A stretch of DNA of 64,000 nucleotides from Blastocatellia bacterium (GCA_035275065.1 DATENM010000066.1:1-64000), one strand, 5' to 3'; shown: positions 8,880 to 18,054, counted from the first letter of the stretch. Made by a program: numbers and translations. Notes: generated from the sequence alone by a model not told the origin.

Positions 8880-9875
8880 TTACAGGGGCACGATGAGGTT
8901 GTCGCCGACGAAGGTGCCGCGCTCGATTTCGTGGACGACCCGGCGACGCACGACCACGGCGTTTTCGATGACCGCCCCCGCCGGCACACGCACGTCATCG
9001 CCGATGACGGCGCGGCGCAATCGCGCGCCGCTTTCAACCTGAACGCGCTCCCACAACACCGAGCCTTCGACGCTCGCGCCGGGGGCAATCGAACAGCCCG
9101 CCCCTTGAATGACGGCGGCCCCGGCTTTTTTCATGAACATCATGCTCGCTTCGAGGTAGCGGTCGAGCGTGCTCATCTCGAACCAGTTGCCCTGCGTGAC
9201 GTGCGCGATGACCGGCTCGCCTTCGGCAATCGCCCGCGGGTAGACGTGCATAGTCGAATGCGAGAAGCAATTGCGCGGCACGTAATCAAAGATGCGCGGC
9301 GACAACACCTGAATGCCGGTGAACATCAGCGGCGCAGGGTCGCTGGTCATGACCTTGCCGCCGGCGTCCGGCGCTCCGGCTTCGGCGCTCACGGCATCGG
9401 GAAAGCCGGCAAAGCGCGTGACCCGGCGCCGCGCGTCAACTTCGACGATGCTGAAATGCTCGCGCGCGACGTTCTCTTTCAACACCAGCGTGGCGATGGC
9501 GCCCTGCTCTCGATGCTCGCGGATCGCCGCTTGCAAATCGATATCAGTGACGATCTTGCCGTTGATGACGATGAAATCGTCATCCATCAACTGATCGCGG
9601 ACGCGGTCAATCGCACCCGACGTGCCGAGTATCTCTTCTTCAAATGAATATTCAATGTTGACGCCCAACGCCGCGCCGTCGCCGAGCGCCCGGCGGATCG
9701 AATCGGGCTGATGATGAAGGTTGACGATGATGTCGCGGACGCCGAGCGCCGCCAGATAATCGACCGTATAAGCGATCAGCGGGCGGTTTAGGAACGGGAT
9801 GGCCGGCTTGGTGCGATCTTCGGTCAACGGCCATAGCCGTGTGCCGAACCCTGCTGCGAGTATGACTGCTTTCAT
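8880..9875 (-). CDS. Sugar-1-phosphate nucleotidyltransferase with left-handed beta-helix tail (MurU-like)
   Basis: This 331-residue protein begins with AAGFGTRLWPLTEDRTKPAIPF, the NTP-transferase signature that binds the nucleotide, and has FIVINGKIVTDID for metal coordination. From about residue 255 hexapeptide-like turns (GAGCSIAPGASVEGSVLW) form a left-handed beta helix. That extra domain is absent from the short Pseudomonas MurU and recalls GDP-mannose or UDP-GlcNAc pyrophosphorylases, so the sugar could also be another hexose. The AmgK-like kinase directly downstream suggests UDP-activation of recycled MurNAc/GlcNAc-1-phosphate. Confidence 0.78.
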   Translation of the reverse strand: MKAVILAAGFGTRLWPLTEDRTKPAIPFLNRPLIAYTVDYLAALGVRDIIVNLHHQPDSIRRALGDGAALGVNIEYSFEEEILGTSGAIDRVRDQLMDDDFIVINGKIVTDIDLQAAIREHREQGAIATLVLKENVAREHFSIVEVDARRRVTRFAGFPDAVSAEAGAPDAGGKVMTSDPAPLMFTGIQVLSPRIFDYVPRNCFSHSTMHVYPRAIAEGEPVIAHVTQGNWFEMSTLDRYLEASMMFMKKAGAAVIQGAGCSIAPGASVEGSVLWERVQVESGARLRRAVIGDDVRVPAGAVIENAVVVRRRVVHEIERGTFVGDNLIVPL

Positions 9876-9884
9876 AAGGAATCG

Positions 9885-9996
9885 GGAGTCAGGAGTCAGG
9901 AGTCAGGAGTCAGAATTAAAGAGGAAGTCGGCGGCAGTGAGTACACTTGCAGCACCTCCTCTTCCATTCTGTCTTCCGACTCCTGACTCCTGACTT
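9885..9996. repeat. Inverted heptamer repeat GGAGTCA
   Basis: Four exact tandem GGAGTCA copies lie at 9885-9912. Their complement, TGACTCC-type copies, lies at 9976-9996. The array starts 10 bases before the nucleotidyltransferase start codon (gene reads leftward) and ends at the stop codon of the CYTH gene, so it takes up the full junction. Confidence 0.9.
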
Positions 9997-10560
9997 CTAA
10001 AAGACCAAATCTTCGAGCGGCACGCCACGCGCCTGACAGCGCTTTGCCTGAAGCTCTGGGTAGCTCTCGCGGAGCGAATCGGCGGCGGTGAACCCGGCCC
10101 GTTCTAGGATGCCCAGCACACGCGGTTCGTCGCCTTCGATCTCGATAAAATTGCCCATCGGCGTTTCGTCAAATGCGACTTCGACCGCCGCGTTGTCAAG
10201 CAATATCTTATAGGTCGTGCGGTACTTCTGATAGCGAAAGGCGCGATGATACCCCAGCCGCTCAAACAGCGCAATCAGTTTTTCGGGATCGCTGACCGCC
10301 GATTCAATCTCTTCGCGGACTTTCAAAGGCGATGCGGCGGTTTCCTGCGCCACGCCTTTATAAGTGATCCAGCCGCGACCTTCGACCGAGCGAACGCGCA
10401 GTGCCGCGCCCTGCTCGAAGAGTGTCCCACGGGCGTCGTCGAGCAGCCAGTTGTCTTCAAAGTGGCGCGGCCTGGAGAGCGCCAGCTCGAAGCCGGCGCG
10501 CGTCAGGCGACCGAGATCATCGCAAGCCAGCTTGACCTCGATTTCAAGGTTGTCTTTCAT
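9997..10560 (-). CDS. CYTH-domain protein (class IV adenylate cyclase/thiamine-triphosphatase-like)
   Basis: This 187-residue protein starts with the EIEVK signature (residues 6-10) of CYTH triphosphate-tunnel enzymes. It continues with alternating charged beta strands lining the tunnel (ALRVRSVEGRGWITYKG, KVREEIE, VEVAFDETPMGNFIEIEG). This resembles CyaB-like members. The chemistry could be cAMP formation or hydrolysis of an inorganic or organic triphosphate, and sequence alone does not decide. No Shine-Dalgarno is seen. It sits in the minus-strand run between two intergenic hairpins. Confidence 0.85.
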   Translation of the reverse strand: MKDNLEIEVKLACDDLGRLTRAGFELALSRPRHFEDNWLLDDARGTLFEQGAALRVRSVEGRGWITYKGVAQETAASPLKVREEIESAVSDPEKLIALFERLGYHRAFRYQKYRTTYKILLDNAAVEVAFDETPMGNFIEIEGDEPRVLGILERAGFTAADSLRESYPELQAKRCQARGVPLEDLVF

Positions 10561-10583
10561 AAACGACCGCCGGCCCGTTGAAT

Positions 10584-10639
10584 GTGGCGCAAGCTGTTAG
10601 CTTGCGCATTGAAGAGCGCAAGCTAACAGCTTGCGCCAC
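10584..10639. repeat. 24-bp perfect hairpin, copy 1 of an interspersed element
   Basis: Arms 10584-10607 and 10616-10639 are exact complements with an 8-base loop. Each arm contains an internal near-palindrome (GCAAGCTGTTAGCTTGC). The same 24-base arm recurs at 34117-34189. It lies between the CYTH and metG genes and has no T-run. Confidence 0.95.
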
Positions 10640-10652
10640 GTGACAAACCGCT

Positions 10653-12689
10653 CTATTTCAAGCGCGTGCCGTTGGGCACGTCTTCGCCAAAGGTCGCAAG
10701 CACGGGCTTGCCGGCCTCGCCGGCCGACGCCGCCAGCAGCATGCCATTCGATTCCAGGCCGCGCAGCTTGCGCGGCGCGAGATTCGCCACGACGATGATC
10801 TTGCGCCCGACCACTTCTTCGGGCGCGTAATGCTCGGCGATGCCCGCAAGAATCTGGCGCGGCTTCTCTTCCCCGATGTCAATGACCAGCCGCAAGAGCT
10901 TGTCGGCCTTCGGCACACGCTCGGCTTCAAGGACGGTAGCGGCGCGCAGCTCAACCTTGATGAAATCGTCAATCGAGATGACGTTCGTAGGCGGCGCGGC
11001 GGCCTGTGTGGCACCCTGAGGCGCGGCTTCGGACGGCGCTGTGGCCGTTGGCCCTGTCGCGGGCGCGGTCGGCGCGGCGGCTTGCGTTGTTGTGTCTGCG
11101 GGTTGCGTCGCCGTTTGCGCGGCGTCGTCCTGCTGTTCGATCTCTGCCATGATTTTTTCCTTGTTCAATTTCGGGAATGCCGGGCTGATCTGCTCGATCT
11201 TCGCCACGTCAATCGCCTCGCCCCAGGTCGCGCCATTCGGGCTGATTGTGAGCGGGTCGCCCGCCAGCCCCATCTGTCGCCAGATGTGGCGGGCGCTTTC
11301 CGGCATCGCCGGCGCAACCAGCAGCACCAGGTGACGCAAGCCTTCGTACGCCGTCGCCAGCACCGCTTCCAACTTGCCGCGCGACGCAGGGTCTTTGGCG
11401 AGCTTCCACGGTTCGTTTTCGGTGATGAACTTGTCAACGCGCGCGATGCCCGCCCACGCCGCTTCAAGGCCGCGCGAGAAGCTCAATGATTGAAACTCTG
11501 CATCGAATCGCACCTTCGCTTCATTGATGCGCTCGCGCACGTCCGCCGCAAATTCGTCATCTGGTGATGGACGCGGCGGCGTGCCGGCGAAATAGTTGCG
11601 CACCATCGTCAGCGTGCGGCTCGCCAGATTGCCCAGCCCGTCGGCCAGGTCAGAGTTCACGCGGTCGGTGATCGCTTCGTAACTGATATAGCCGTCCTGC
11701 CCGAACGACACTTCGCGCAGGATGAAGTAGCGCACCATGTCCGCGGTGTAGAAACGCAGCAGCTCGTCCGGGCGCAGGACGTTGCCGAGCGTCTTTGACA
11801 TCTTTTTGCCGCCCGACAGCAACATGCCGTGCGCATAAACGGTGCGCGGCACTTCGATGCCGGCGGCCATCAGAAACGACGGCCAGTAGACGGCGTGAAA
11901 GCGCAGAATGTCTTTGCCGACCAGATGCAGCGCCGGCCAGTAGCGCTCGAAGCCATCGTAGGTGTCGTTGCCCCATCCGAGCGCCGTGATGTAATTCGAC
12001 AGCGCGTCGAGCCACACATAAATCGTGTGCTTCGGGTCGCCCGGCACAGGGATGCCCCACTTCACCGACACGCGGCTGACCGACAAATCTTTCAGGCCGC
12101 CGGCGACAAACGAGCGCACTTCGTTGCGCCGCGCTTCGGGCTGCACGAACTCGGGCCGCGATTCGTAGAGGTCGAGCAAGGGCTGTTGAAATTCAGAGAG
12201 CTTGAAGAAGTAGCTCTCTTCCGAGACGCGATCCAGCGGGCGCTCGTGCACCGGACAGATGGGATTCTCGGCATCTCCCTCCACTTCTTTGAACTCGTTG
12301 CAGTTGCCGCAGAACCAGCCGTCGTAAAATCCTTTGTAGATGTAGCCACGATCACTAAGAATCTGAAAGAGCTTTTGCACAGCCGCTTCGTGCGCCGGGT
12401 CGGTGGTGCGAATCCAGCGGTCATAGCTAACCCCGAGCGGCGCGAACGCCGCCTGGAATTCTTCGAAGATGTGGTCAACGTATGCTTTGATGGGCACGCC
12501 GCCCGCTTCGGCGGCGCGCTCGATGTTGATACCGTGCTCGTCTGTGCCCGTCAGCATGAAAGCATCGACGCCGCGCTGCCGGTGAAACCGAGTCAGCGTA
12601 TCAGCGACCAGCGTCGTGTAGGCATGGCCAATGTGCGGCCTCGCGTTCGTGTAATAGATCGGTGTCGTGACGTAGAAAGTTTTTTTCAT
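10653..12689 (-). CDS. metG: Methionyl-tRNA synthetase with C-terminal tRNA-binding domain
   Basis: This 678-residue enzyme charges tRNA-Met. The HIGH motif is at 19-22 (PHIGHAY) and KMSKT at 296-300. A zinc knuckle is formed by C127, C130, C145 and probably H148 (CPVH replaces the more usual CxxC). An Ala/Thr/Pro-rich linker of about 50 residues near 520-570 joins a Trbp111/EMAP-type OB fold (FIKVELRAATVLEAERVPKADKLL). The open frame extends upstream through heptamer repeats, but ATG 12689 begins the conserved MKKTFYVTTPIYYTN. The start is immediately preceded by repeat DNA and lacks a Shine-Dalgarno. Confidence 0.95.
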   Translation of the reverse strand: MKKTFYVTTPIYYTNARPHIGHAYTTLVADTLTRFHRQRGVDAFMLTGTDEHGINIERAAEAGGVPIKAYVDHIFEEFQAAFAPLGVSYDRWIRTTDPAHEAAVQKLFQILSDRGYIYKGFYDGWFCGNCNEFKEVEGDAENPICPVHERPLDRVSEESYFFKLSEFQQPLLDLYESRPEFVQPEARRNEVRSFVAGGLKDLSVSRVSVKWGIPVPGDPKHTIYVWLDALSNYITALGWGNDTYDGFERYWPALHLVGKDILRFHAVYWPSFLMAAGIEVPRTVYAHGMLLSGGKKMSKTLGNVLRPDELLRFYTADMVRYFILREVSFGQDGYISYEAITDRVNSDLADGLGNLASRTLTMVRNYFAGTPPRPSPDDEFAADVRERINEAKVRFDAEFQSLSFSRGLEAAWAGIARVDKFITENEPWKLAKDPASRGKLEAVLATAYEGLRHLVLLVAPAMPESARHIWRQMGLAGDPLTISPNGATWGEAIDVAKIEQISPAFPKLNKEKIMAEIEQQDDAAQTATQPADTTTQAAAPTAPATGPTATAPSEAAPQGATQAAAPPTNVISIDDFIKVELRAATVLEAERVPKADKLLRLVIDIGEEKPRQILAGIAEHYAPEEVVGRKIIVVANLAPRKLRGLESNGMLLAASAGEAGKPVLATFGEDVPNGTRLK

Positions 12690-12690
12690 A

Positions 12691-12806
12691 ACAAGTGACA
12701 AGTGACAAGTGACAAGTGACAAGTGACGCTGCGCAGATCATCTTGCGAGGAACGATGTACCTACCGACAAGCGATCTTGTCACTTGTCACTCGTCACTTG
12801 TCACTT
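12691..12806. repeat. Inverted heptamer repeat ACAAGTG
   Basis: Five exact ACAAGTG copies span 12691-12725, starting one base after the metG start codon region. The complementary CACTTGT/CACTCGT copies span about 12776-12806 and run into the 3' end of the M1-like gene. The spacer is about 50 bases. Confidence 0.92.
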
Positions 12807-15173
12807 CACGTTGAACAACTGCACGTCTTCGAGTACCCAGTTGCCGCCGGCTCGGCTCAGGATGTAAAGTGCCGTGCCCGACTGGTCACGGTTCTCGGCC
12901 CGCGCCGTGAGCGCCACGTCGAGCGCGACGCGATTGGCATCCATCGGGTCAACGCGGAGAATCTCGGTCGCCCAGGCGCTCGGTCGGGTGACGGTCAGCC
13001 CTTGAATGAAGCGTTTCAGGTTGTTGCGCACGACCAGCGGCGTCAGCTTGTCAGACGAAGGGTCTTTGATGACCGCGTCGAGCTGCGAGATGAATGAGCG
13101 GATCGCCGCATCAACCGGCGGCAACTGATTGGCGGCGCGCTCGGCCTGAATCAGCGCCGCACGCGCCGCGACCTGCGCCGGCGCTTCTTCGGCTTCGACG
13201 ACGGCGCGGCGTAGCGCCCCGACCGCCTCTGCCGCTTGATTGCGCGCCATCGCCGCCTGCCCTAGCGTCACATGTGCCCAGGCCAGCGCCGAGCCGACCG
13301 GCGGCTCGATCTTGATCGCGGCGTTGGCTTCAGTGGTCGCTTCGTCGAACTTCTTTTCGGCGGCAAGCGTGCGGCCGAGCCACGCATGGATCAGCGCGTT
13401 GGTCGGGTCGCGGCGCGCCGCCTCGCGCAGCTTGCCTTCGGCTTCGGCATAATCGCCTTTGTTGAAGGCGGCGATGCTTTGATTGAAGAGCGTCTGCGCC
13501 GACGGGCGCGGCAGTTTCATATCGCCGTCGCGCGCGTCGTTGTCATAGTTCGTCTGGATAATCAGCTTGTCGGGATCAACTTCGATGGCGGTGATCTTTT
13601 CCGCCGTCGGGATTTCCGCCGTCGCGATGTTTTCCGACGGCACCGCGACGCTGATCGTCACAGGCTTTCCCGAAGCGGTCGTCGCCAGCACTTTGACGGT
13701 CACGTCGCCTGTGCCCAGGTTGCGCAGGTTGAGGCGCTGCGTGTCGGGCTTGTCCGACGGCAGCGGCGCGCCGACGATGAGGTCCGGCTCGGTGATCGAG
13801 TCGAGCCATTGCTGAAAGAGCTTTTCGACAGCCGGGCTGGTGCTCTTGACGACGGCGGCGCGAAAGTCATCCGGCGTGACCACCTTCGTCTGCGCGACAG
13901 CGAATGTCGTCTTGATCGCGGCGATCATTTTGTCGCGGCCCGCGGTCTCGGCCATCAGCCGCAGCACCAGCGGGCCTTTGCCAAAGATGGCGGCGCTGTA
14001 ATTCGGCAGCGCGATGGTCTGCAAGCCCAGCTCGGCGTCGCGGCCCGATTGCGCCACCGGCGTGTAGCTCCAGCGCATGCGCTCGAAGGCGTCGCGCCCT
14101 GCCTCTTTGCCGAAGCGATCTTCGAAGTAGAGCGCCGCCAGGTAACGCGGCAGCGAATCGCGCAGGAAAGCGACGCTGCGGGGGCGCTGGCCGCTGCGGG
14201 CTTCGATGCCGCGAATCCGCGCGCGGCCTTCCGTCCACATTCTGGCGACGGCATCGGCTACGGCTTCAATGGTTGACTCGGTGACCACGTCGCGGCGGAA
14301 CACTTGCTCGTTTAGGACCAGCGCCCCCGGCACGGCCAGATTGCCGGCGCGTGCCGACGAGATGATGCGGAAGGTCGCGCCCGCAGGCGGCGGCCCGAGC
14401 AGGCGCGTGAAGAAATCAACCGCGCGCCCGGCTTCATCACTCAAGCGCTTGCTGATCGCCGGGCCCGCGGCCTTCGCAGCAGCCGCCAGGGTCAGGCCGG
14501 GCGGGGTGTAGACTTCGATCTTCACGCCGCCGGCATCGCTGCCGAGCGGTTGATCGTAATTGCCGGCAATCAGCAGGGGCAGGGAATTGAGCGACTGCTC
14601 GAAGGCGAACGCCGGCCCGGCGGATTTCACCGCGCCTGCCGACAGCCCGCGAAAGTTGTTTGTAGCCGAGGCCACAGTGACGTCGAGCGTGAATGGCGCG
14701 GTCGTCGGCCCATAGGGCGTGAAGACGGTTGAAGGCATCGGCACCCAGATGGCTTCGGGCGCGAGCAGCACTTCGCCGGGGTAGATGTGAATCAAGGCCG
14801 AGGATTCGGGCGCTTCGATGCGGTAAGCGAATTCAACCCTGGCGGTCGCGTTCGGGGCGATGCCGGCGTCTGCGGAAACGACGATTTGATTGAGCGTCGT
14901 GACGCGGCGGTCTTCGGTTGTCTCGATCTGCGCGGTCGCGCCGTTCACAGTGGCCGACGTGACTTTCGCAAGTTTGCTCAGGCGAAAGAAGAGCCTGGTC
15001 TTTGGCGTTTGACCGAGATTGACGACCGTGATGGCGGCGCGGCAATCGGCGGCGCTCGCCGCGGGGTCGAGGCGCACGTTGATCTGATAGCGATCCACTT
15101 CGACTTCCTGCGCCGCCGCGGCGGCGGCGAGCAGAAGCCCGACGATAAAAGCGAATGAAAACTTTTTGAGCAT
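12801..15173 (-). CDS. Secreted M1-aminopeptidase-like protein without zinc motif, plus TPR region
   Basis: This 790-residue protein has a signal peptide (KKFSFAFIVGLLLAAAAAAQ). Residues about 20-480 follow the layout of M1 peptidases: an N-terminal beta sandwich, then a helical domain ending with a thrombospondin-like EKLFQQWLDS segment. Where the HEXXH helix is expected (TESTIEAVADAVARMW) there are no His ligands, so it is probably a non-catalytic gluzincin relative. Residues about 540-680 contain TPR-like helices (FNKGDYAEAEGKLREAARRDP). The C-terminus is a small NTF2-like fold candidate. ATG 15173 gives the cleanest signal peptide. Confidence 0.7.
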   Translation of the reverse strand: MLKKFSFAFIVGLLLAAAAAAQEVEVDRYQINVRLDPAASAADCRAAITVVNLGQTPKTRLFFRLSKLAKVTSATVNGATAQIETTEDRRVTTLNQIVVSADAGIAPNATARVEFAYRIEAPESSALIHIYPGEVLLAPEAIWVPMPSTVFTPYGPTTAPFTLDVTVASATNNFRGLSAGAVKSAGPAFAFEQSLNSLPLLIAGNYDQPLGSDAGGVKIEVYTPPGLTLAAAAKAAGPAISKRLSDEAGRAVDFFTRLLGPPPAGATFRIISSARAGNLAVPGALVLNEQVFRRDVVTESTIEAVADAVARMWTEGRARIRGIEARSGQRPRSVAFLRDSLPRYLAALYFEDRFGKEAGRDAFERMRWSYTPVAQSGRDAELGLQTIALPNYSAAIFGKGPLVLRLMAETAGRDKMIAAIKTTFAVAQTKVVTPDDFRAAVVKSTSPAVEKLFQQWLDSITEPDLIVGAPLPSDKPDTQRLNLRNLGTGDVTVKVLATTASGKPVTISVAVPSENIATAEIPTAEKITAIEVDPDKLIIQTNYDNDARDGDMKLPRPSAQTLFNQSIAAFNKGDYAEAEGKLREAARRDPTNALIHAWLGRTLAAEKKFDEATTEANAAIKIEPPVGSALAWAHVTLGQAAMARNQAAEAVGALRRAVVEAEEAPAQVAARAALIQAERAANQLPPVDAAIRSFISQLDAVIKDPSSDKLTPLVVRNNLKRFIQGLTVTRPSAWATEILRVDPMDANRVALDVALTARAENRDQSGTALYILSRAGGNWVLEDVQLFNVK

Positions 15174-15218
15174 TACGACTGAAACCTTTTCGCGGTTGGG
15201 CTGCCACATGGCCTGTGC

Positions 15219-16052
15219 TTACAACTGATCTTTCACCAGCGCGTGAATCGCTTTGAGCTTTTCGAGCAGCGGCGCGAGGCGTTCGAGCGGCAGGCTGTTC
15301 GGCCCATCGGAAAGCGCCGCCGCAGGGTTATCGTGAACTTCCATAAACACGCCGTCCACGCCGCAGGCGACGCCGGCCCGCGCCATGTATTCGATCAACT
15401 CCGCGTCGCCGCCGGTCGCCGTGCCCAGGCCACCGGGCCGCTGCAAACTGTGAGTAATGTCATAGACCACAGGGTAGCCGAAGCCGCGCATCACCGGCAG
15501 GCCGCGAAAGTCTACGACCAGGTTGTTATAACCGAAGCTCGTGCCGCGCTCGGTGATGATCACCCGTCGGTTGTTTTGCGAAGCCGCCTTGGCGACGGCG
15601 TTCTTCATGTCGTGCGGTGCCAGGAACTGGCCTTTCTTGATGTTGACGGCACGATTCGTGCGCGCGGCTTCGACAATCAGATCGGTCTGCCGGCAGAGGA
15701 ACGCCGGAATCTGCAAGATGTCGGCGACTTCGGCGGCGGCGCGCACCTGCGCGGTTTCGTGTACGTCGGTCAGCACCGGTAAGCCAAACTCGCTGCGAAT
15801 GCGCCCCAGCACGCGCAAGCCTTCTTCGATCCCCGGCCCGCGATGCGCCGTCGCCGAAGTGCGGTTGGCTTTGTCGTAAGAGGCTTTGAAAATATACGGG
15901 ACGCCGAGCTGACGGGTGATGCGGCTGATGGCCGAGGCCATCTTCAGAGCGTGGGCTTCGCTTTCGACAACACACGGGCCGGCGATGAGGAACAGCTCAC
16001 CGCCGCCAAGCTCTACGTCACCAACTTTGAAAGGCGTCACTGAGGCTGGCAT
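15219..16052 (-). CDS. kdsA: 3-deoxy-8-phosphooctulonate (KDO-8-P) synthase, metal-dependent class
   Basis: This 277-residue TIM barrel joins PEP and arabinose-5-phosphate to give KDO-8-P for the lipopolysaccharide inner core. Typical motifs are AGPCVVES, FKASYDKANRTS, GIEEGLRVL, PVLTDVHE, QIPAFLCRQTDL and KKGQFLAPHDM. C27 in AGPC marks the metal-dependent class (as in Aquifex), in contrast to the Asn of the E. coli type. The CMP-KDO synthetase gene kdsB is in the same window at 31630. The gene reads away from a divergent promoter region. Confidence 0.95.
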   Translation of the reverse strand: MPASVTPFKVGDVELGGGELFLIAGPCVVESEAHALKMASAISRITRQLGVPYIFKASYDKANRTSATAHRGPGIEEGLRVLGRIRSEFGLPVLTDVHETAQVRAAAEVADILQIPAFLCRQTDLIVEAARTNRAVNIKKGQFLAPHDMKNAVAKAASQNNRRVIITERGTSFGYNNLVVDFRGLPVMRGFGYPVVYDITHSLQRPGGLGTATGGDAELIEYMARAGVACGVDGVFMEVHDNPAAALSDGPNSLPLERLAPLLEKLKAIHALVKDQL

Positions 16053-16132
16053 AGTCGAATCATCATTCTACACGCCAGCAGCGCGAATGTGAAAGCGCGA
16101 TGCGCCGCGCCTATGGCGGCAAATCTCGGCGG

Positions 16133-16162
16133 TTGCATGGACGGTTCGCGCCGGCGTATACT
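16133..16162 (+). promoter_or_regulatory. Promoter-like site upstream of two hairpins
   Basis: TTGCAT (16133-16138) and TATACT (16157-16162, 5 of 6) are 18 bases apart. A start near 16169 would place a terminator-like hairpin at transcript position about 18 and the next gene's ATG about 125 bases downstream. Confidence 0.45.
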
Positions 16163-16186
16163 CTTCTTCGACAAGCAAGCGAAACG

Positions 16187-16224
16187 ATCCGCCGGTGCCA
16201 GCAGCGCCGGCGGATTTCTTTTTG
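16187..16224 (+). terminator. Rho-independent terminator-like hairpin in the leader of the 143-residue gene
   Basis: A 9-bp stem ATCCGCCGG/CCGGCGGAT (16187-16195 and 16207-16215) is followed by TTCTTTTTGG. No plus-strand gene ends upstream, so it may act as an attenuator or end a short RNA. A second stem GCCTGCGC/GCGCAGGC lies at 16236-16258. Confidence 0.6.
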
Positions 16225-16293
16225 GATAAAATACGGCCTGCGCTCGATGGGCGCAGGCGCTTTCATTTGTGCCCGTGTTGATGCGGAGGAAAT

Positions 16294-16725
16294 ATGAGTA
16301 ACCCGGAGCCTGTGCCGTACACGAATGACGCCGAGATCGAGGCGCTGGTCGCGCGCTTTGCGGCTTGCGAACTGCCGCCCGACGACGTCTCGCACCGCGT
16401 CCACGTCGCCATGAGCGCGTGGTGTTTTCTGAAGTCGCCCGAACGGGAAGCCGCGGGGCGCATCCGTGATGATCTGCGGCGCTACGTCGAGTGGCACCAT
16501 ATCACTATCTATAACGAGACCATCACGCTGTTCTGGGCCAGGATGATCGGCAAGGCGGTGGCGGGCATGGATCGGGCGCGGCCCGCATTTATGCTCGTCA
16601 ACGAAGTGGTAGCGCAACTCGGCGATTCGCAGTTGATCTTCGCTTACTACACACGCGAGCGGCTGCAATCGGAGGAAGCGCGCCACGGCTGGGTCGAGCC
16701 CGATTTGCGGCCGCTCGATCTTTGA
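16294..16725 (+). CDS. Conserved hypothetical protein with SHRVH and YNETIT motifs
   Basis: This 143-residue protein has a good Shine-Dalgarno (GGAGG 6 bases before ATG). Its body carries FAACELPPDD, SHRVHVAMSAW and YNETITLFWARM. From memory it resembles a family of uncharacterised bacterial proteins with a WTHxxHL motif followed by YHETIT. Here W is replaced by S and the first His of the second motif by N. The mostly helical pattern and paired His could suggest metal binding, but no function is known to me. Upstream hairpins suggest leader control. Confidence 0.65.
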   Translation: MSNPEPVPYTNDAEIEALVARFAACELPPDDVSHRVHVAMSAWCFLKSPEREAAGRIRDDLRRYVEWHHITIYNETITLFWARMIGKAVAGMDRARPAFMLVNEVVAQLGDSQLIFAYYTRERLQSEEARHGWVEPDLRPLDL

Positions 16726-16743
16726 AATGCGCCCAGCGCCAGG

Positions 16744-18054
16744 CTATTTCACGCGCGGTGTCTGAGCGCCCGGCGTGGTTTTGGCGACTAGCTCATGCTC
16801 ACGCGAAACCGCCAGTTGTACCAGATCGCGCTCGAAGAAGAGGTCGAGCGTCCAGTCGAGGATGACGCGCACCCGCTTTTCGAGCTGCGGGATGCGCATC
16901 ACGTAATAGGTTCGCCAGAGAAACCATGCGAAGTAGCCGGAAAAGCGCAGGCCCATCAAATCCGCAACGCCTGTGCGCTCGCCGACAATCGCCATCTGTC
17001 CCATGGTGTCGTAATCAAACGGCTGCCGCCGAGCGCGCCCAAAGATCGCCGCAATGTTGCGCGCCGCGCGCTTGCCTTCGCGGACGGCGTGCTGTGCCGT
17101 CGGCGGGTGCGGCTTGCCGGTCTTCGGATTGGGAATGTGAGCGCAATCGCCGAGCGCCCAGACGTTCTTCCGGCCCTCGACTTCAAAGTATTCGTTGACG
17201 CGAATGCGCCCGCGCTCTTTTGCCAGCTCGAAGCCGGCGACGAGCGGATTGGGCGCAACTCCCGCGCCCCAGATGACCGTTTGTGTCGCGACCTGTTCAC
17301 CGCCCGACAACGCGAAGCCATTTTGCTCGACGCGAGTGACGGCGGTGTTGGTGCGGACTTCGACACCGCGCTTGACCAGCACGCGCTCGGCAAAGGCGGC
17401 GAGCTTCTCGTTCATCTCGGCCATCAGTCGCGGCCCGGCTTCGATAAGCAGCACGCGGATGCGACGGCGGTCGATCTCTGGATAATAATCGGCCGCCTCG
17501 CGCACGAAGTCATTGATCTGGCCGACGACTTCGACGCCCGTCAGACCACCGCCGACGACCGCAAAGGTCAGCAGCTCGTCGGCACGCTCCGGCTCGACCG
17601 CAGCTTCTTCAAGCATATCGATGACGTGGTTGCGGACGTAGATGGCGTCGCCCAGCGTCTTGAAGGGCAGGGCGAATTCCGCCGCGCCGGGAATGCCGAA
17701 ATAGTTGATGACGCCGCCGAGCGTCAGCACCAGATAATCGTAATGGAACTCACGCTCAGCGCCCGTCAGGCTGTGCCGCGCCGAGACCACCTGCGCGTCA
17801 AAATTGATGCCCGATACTTCGACTTCGGCAAAGCGCGTGCGGCGCAGGAGCTTGCGCAAGGGGCTGACAATGTGGCGCGTGCCGATGCTGCCTGCGCCGG
17901 TTTCCGGCAACATCGGCGTGAACAGGAAAAAGTTTTCGCCGTTGAGCAGCGTGACGGTGACATCGCGCTCGCGCTTCAGTCGCTTTTCCAGTTCAAGCGC
18001 GGTATAGAGTCCGGCGAATCCGCCGCCGACAATAACAATATGACTGGCTGCCAT
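16744..18054 (-). CDS. ndh: Type II NADH:quinone oxidoreductase
   Basis: This 436-residue flavoprotein passes electrons from NADH to quinone without pumping protons. An FAD-binding GGGFAG lies near residue 10 and a second Rossmann motif VVGGGLTGVEVVG binds NADH near 170. VWALGDCAHIPNP contacts FAD, and the AQHAVREGKRAARNI helix is typical of NDH-2. The C-terminal amphipathic region (FAWFLWRTYYVMRIPQLEKRVRVILDW) should dip into the inner leaflet of the membrane. A Shine-Dalgarno-like AGGTGAAAGG precedes the ATG. Confidence 0.92.
   Translation of the reverse strand: MAASHIVIVGGGFAGLYTALELEKRLKRERDVTVTLLNGENFFLFTPMLPETGAGSIGTRHIVSPLRKLLRRTRFAEVEVSGINFDAQVVSARHSLTGAEREFHYDYLVLTLGGVINYFGIPGAAEFALPFKTLGDAIYVRNHVIDMLEEAAVEPERADELLTFAVVGGGLTGVEVVGQINDFVREAADYYPEIDRRRIRVLLIEAGPRLMAEMNEKLAAFAERVLVKRGVEVRTNTAVTRVEQNGFALSGGEQVATQTVIWGAGVAPNPLVAGFELAKERGRIRVNEYFEVEGRKNVWALGDCAHIPNPKTGKPHPPTAQHAVREGKRAARNIAAIFGRARRQPFDYDTMGQMAIVGERTGVADLMGLRFSGYFAWFLWRTYYVMRIPQLEKRVRVILDWTLDLFFERDLVQLAVSREHELVAKTTPGAQTPRVK

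Noticed and set aside
9885..12806. Heptamer arrays considered as CRISPR
   Set aside because: The units are contiguous 7-base repeats without spacers, in inverted pairs, and no cas genes are present.
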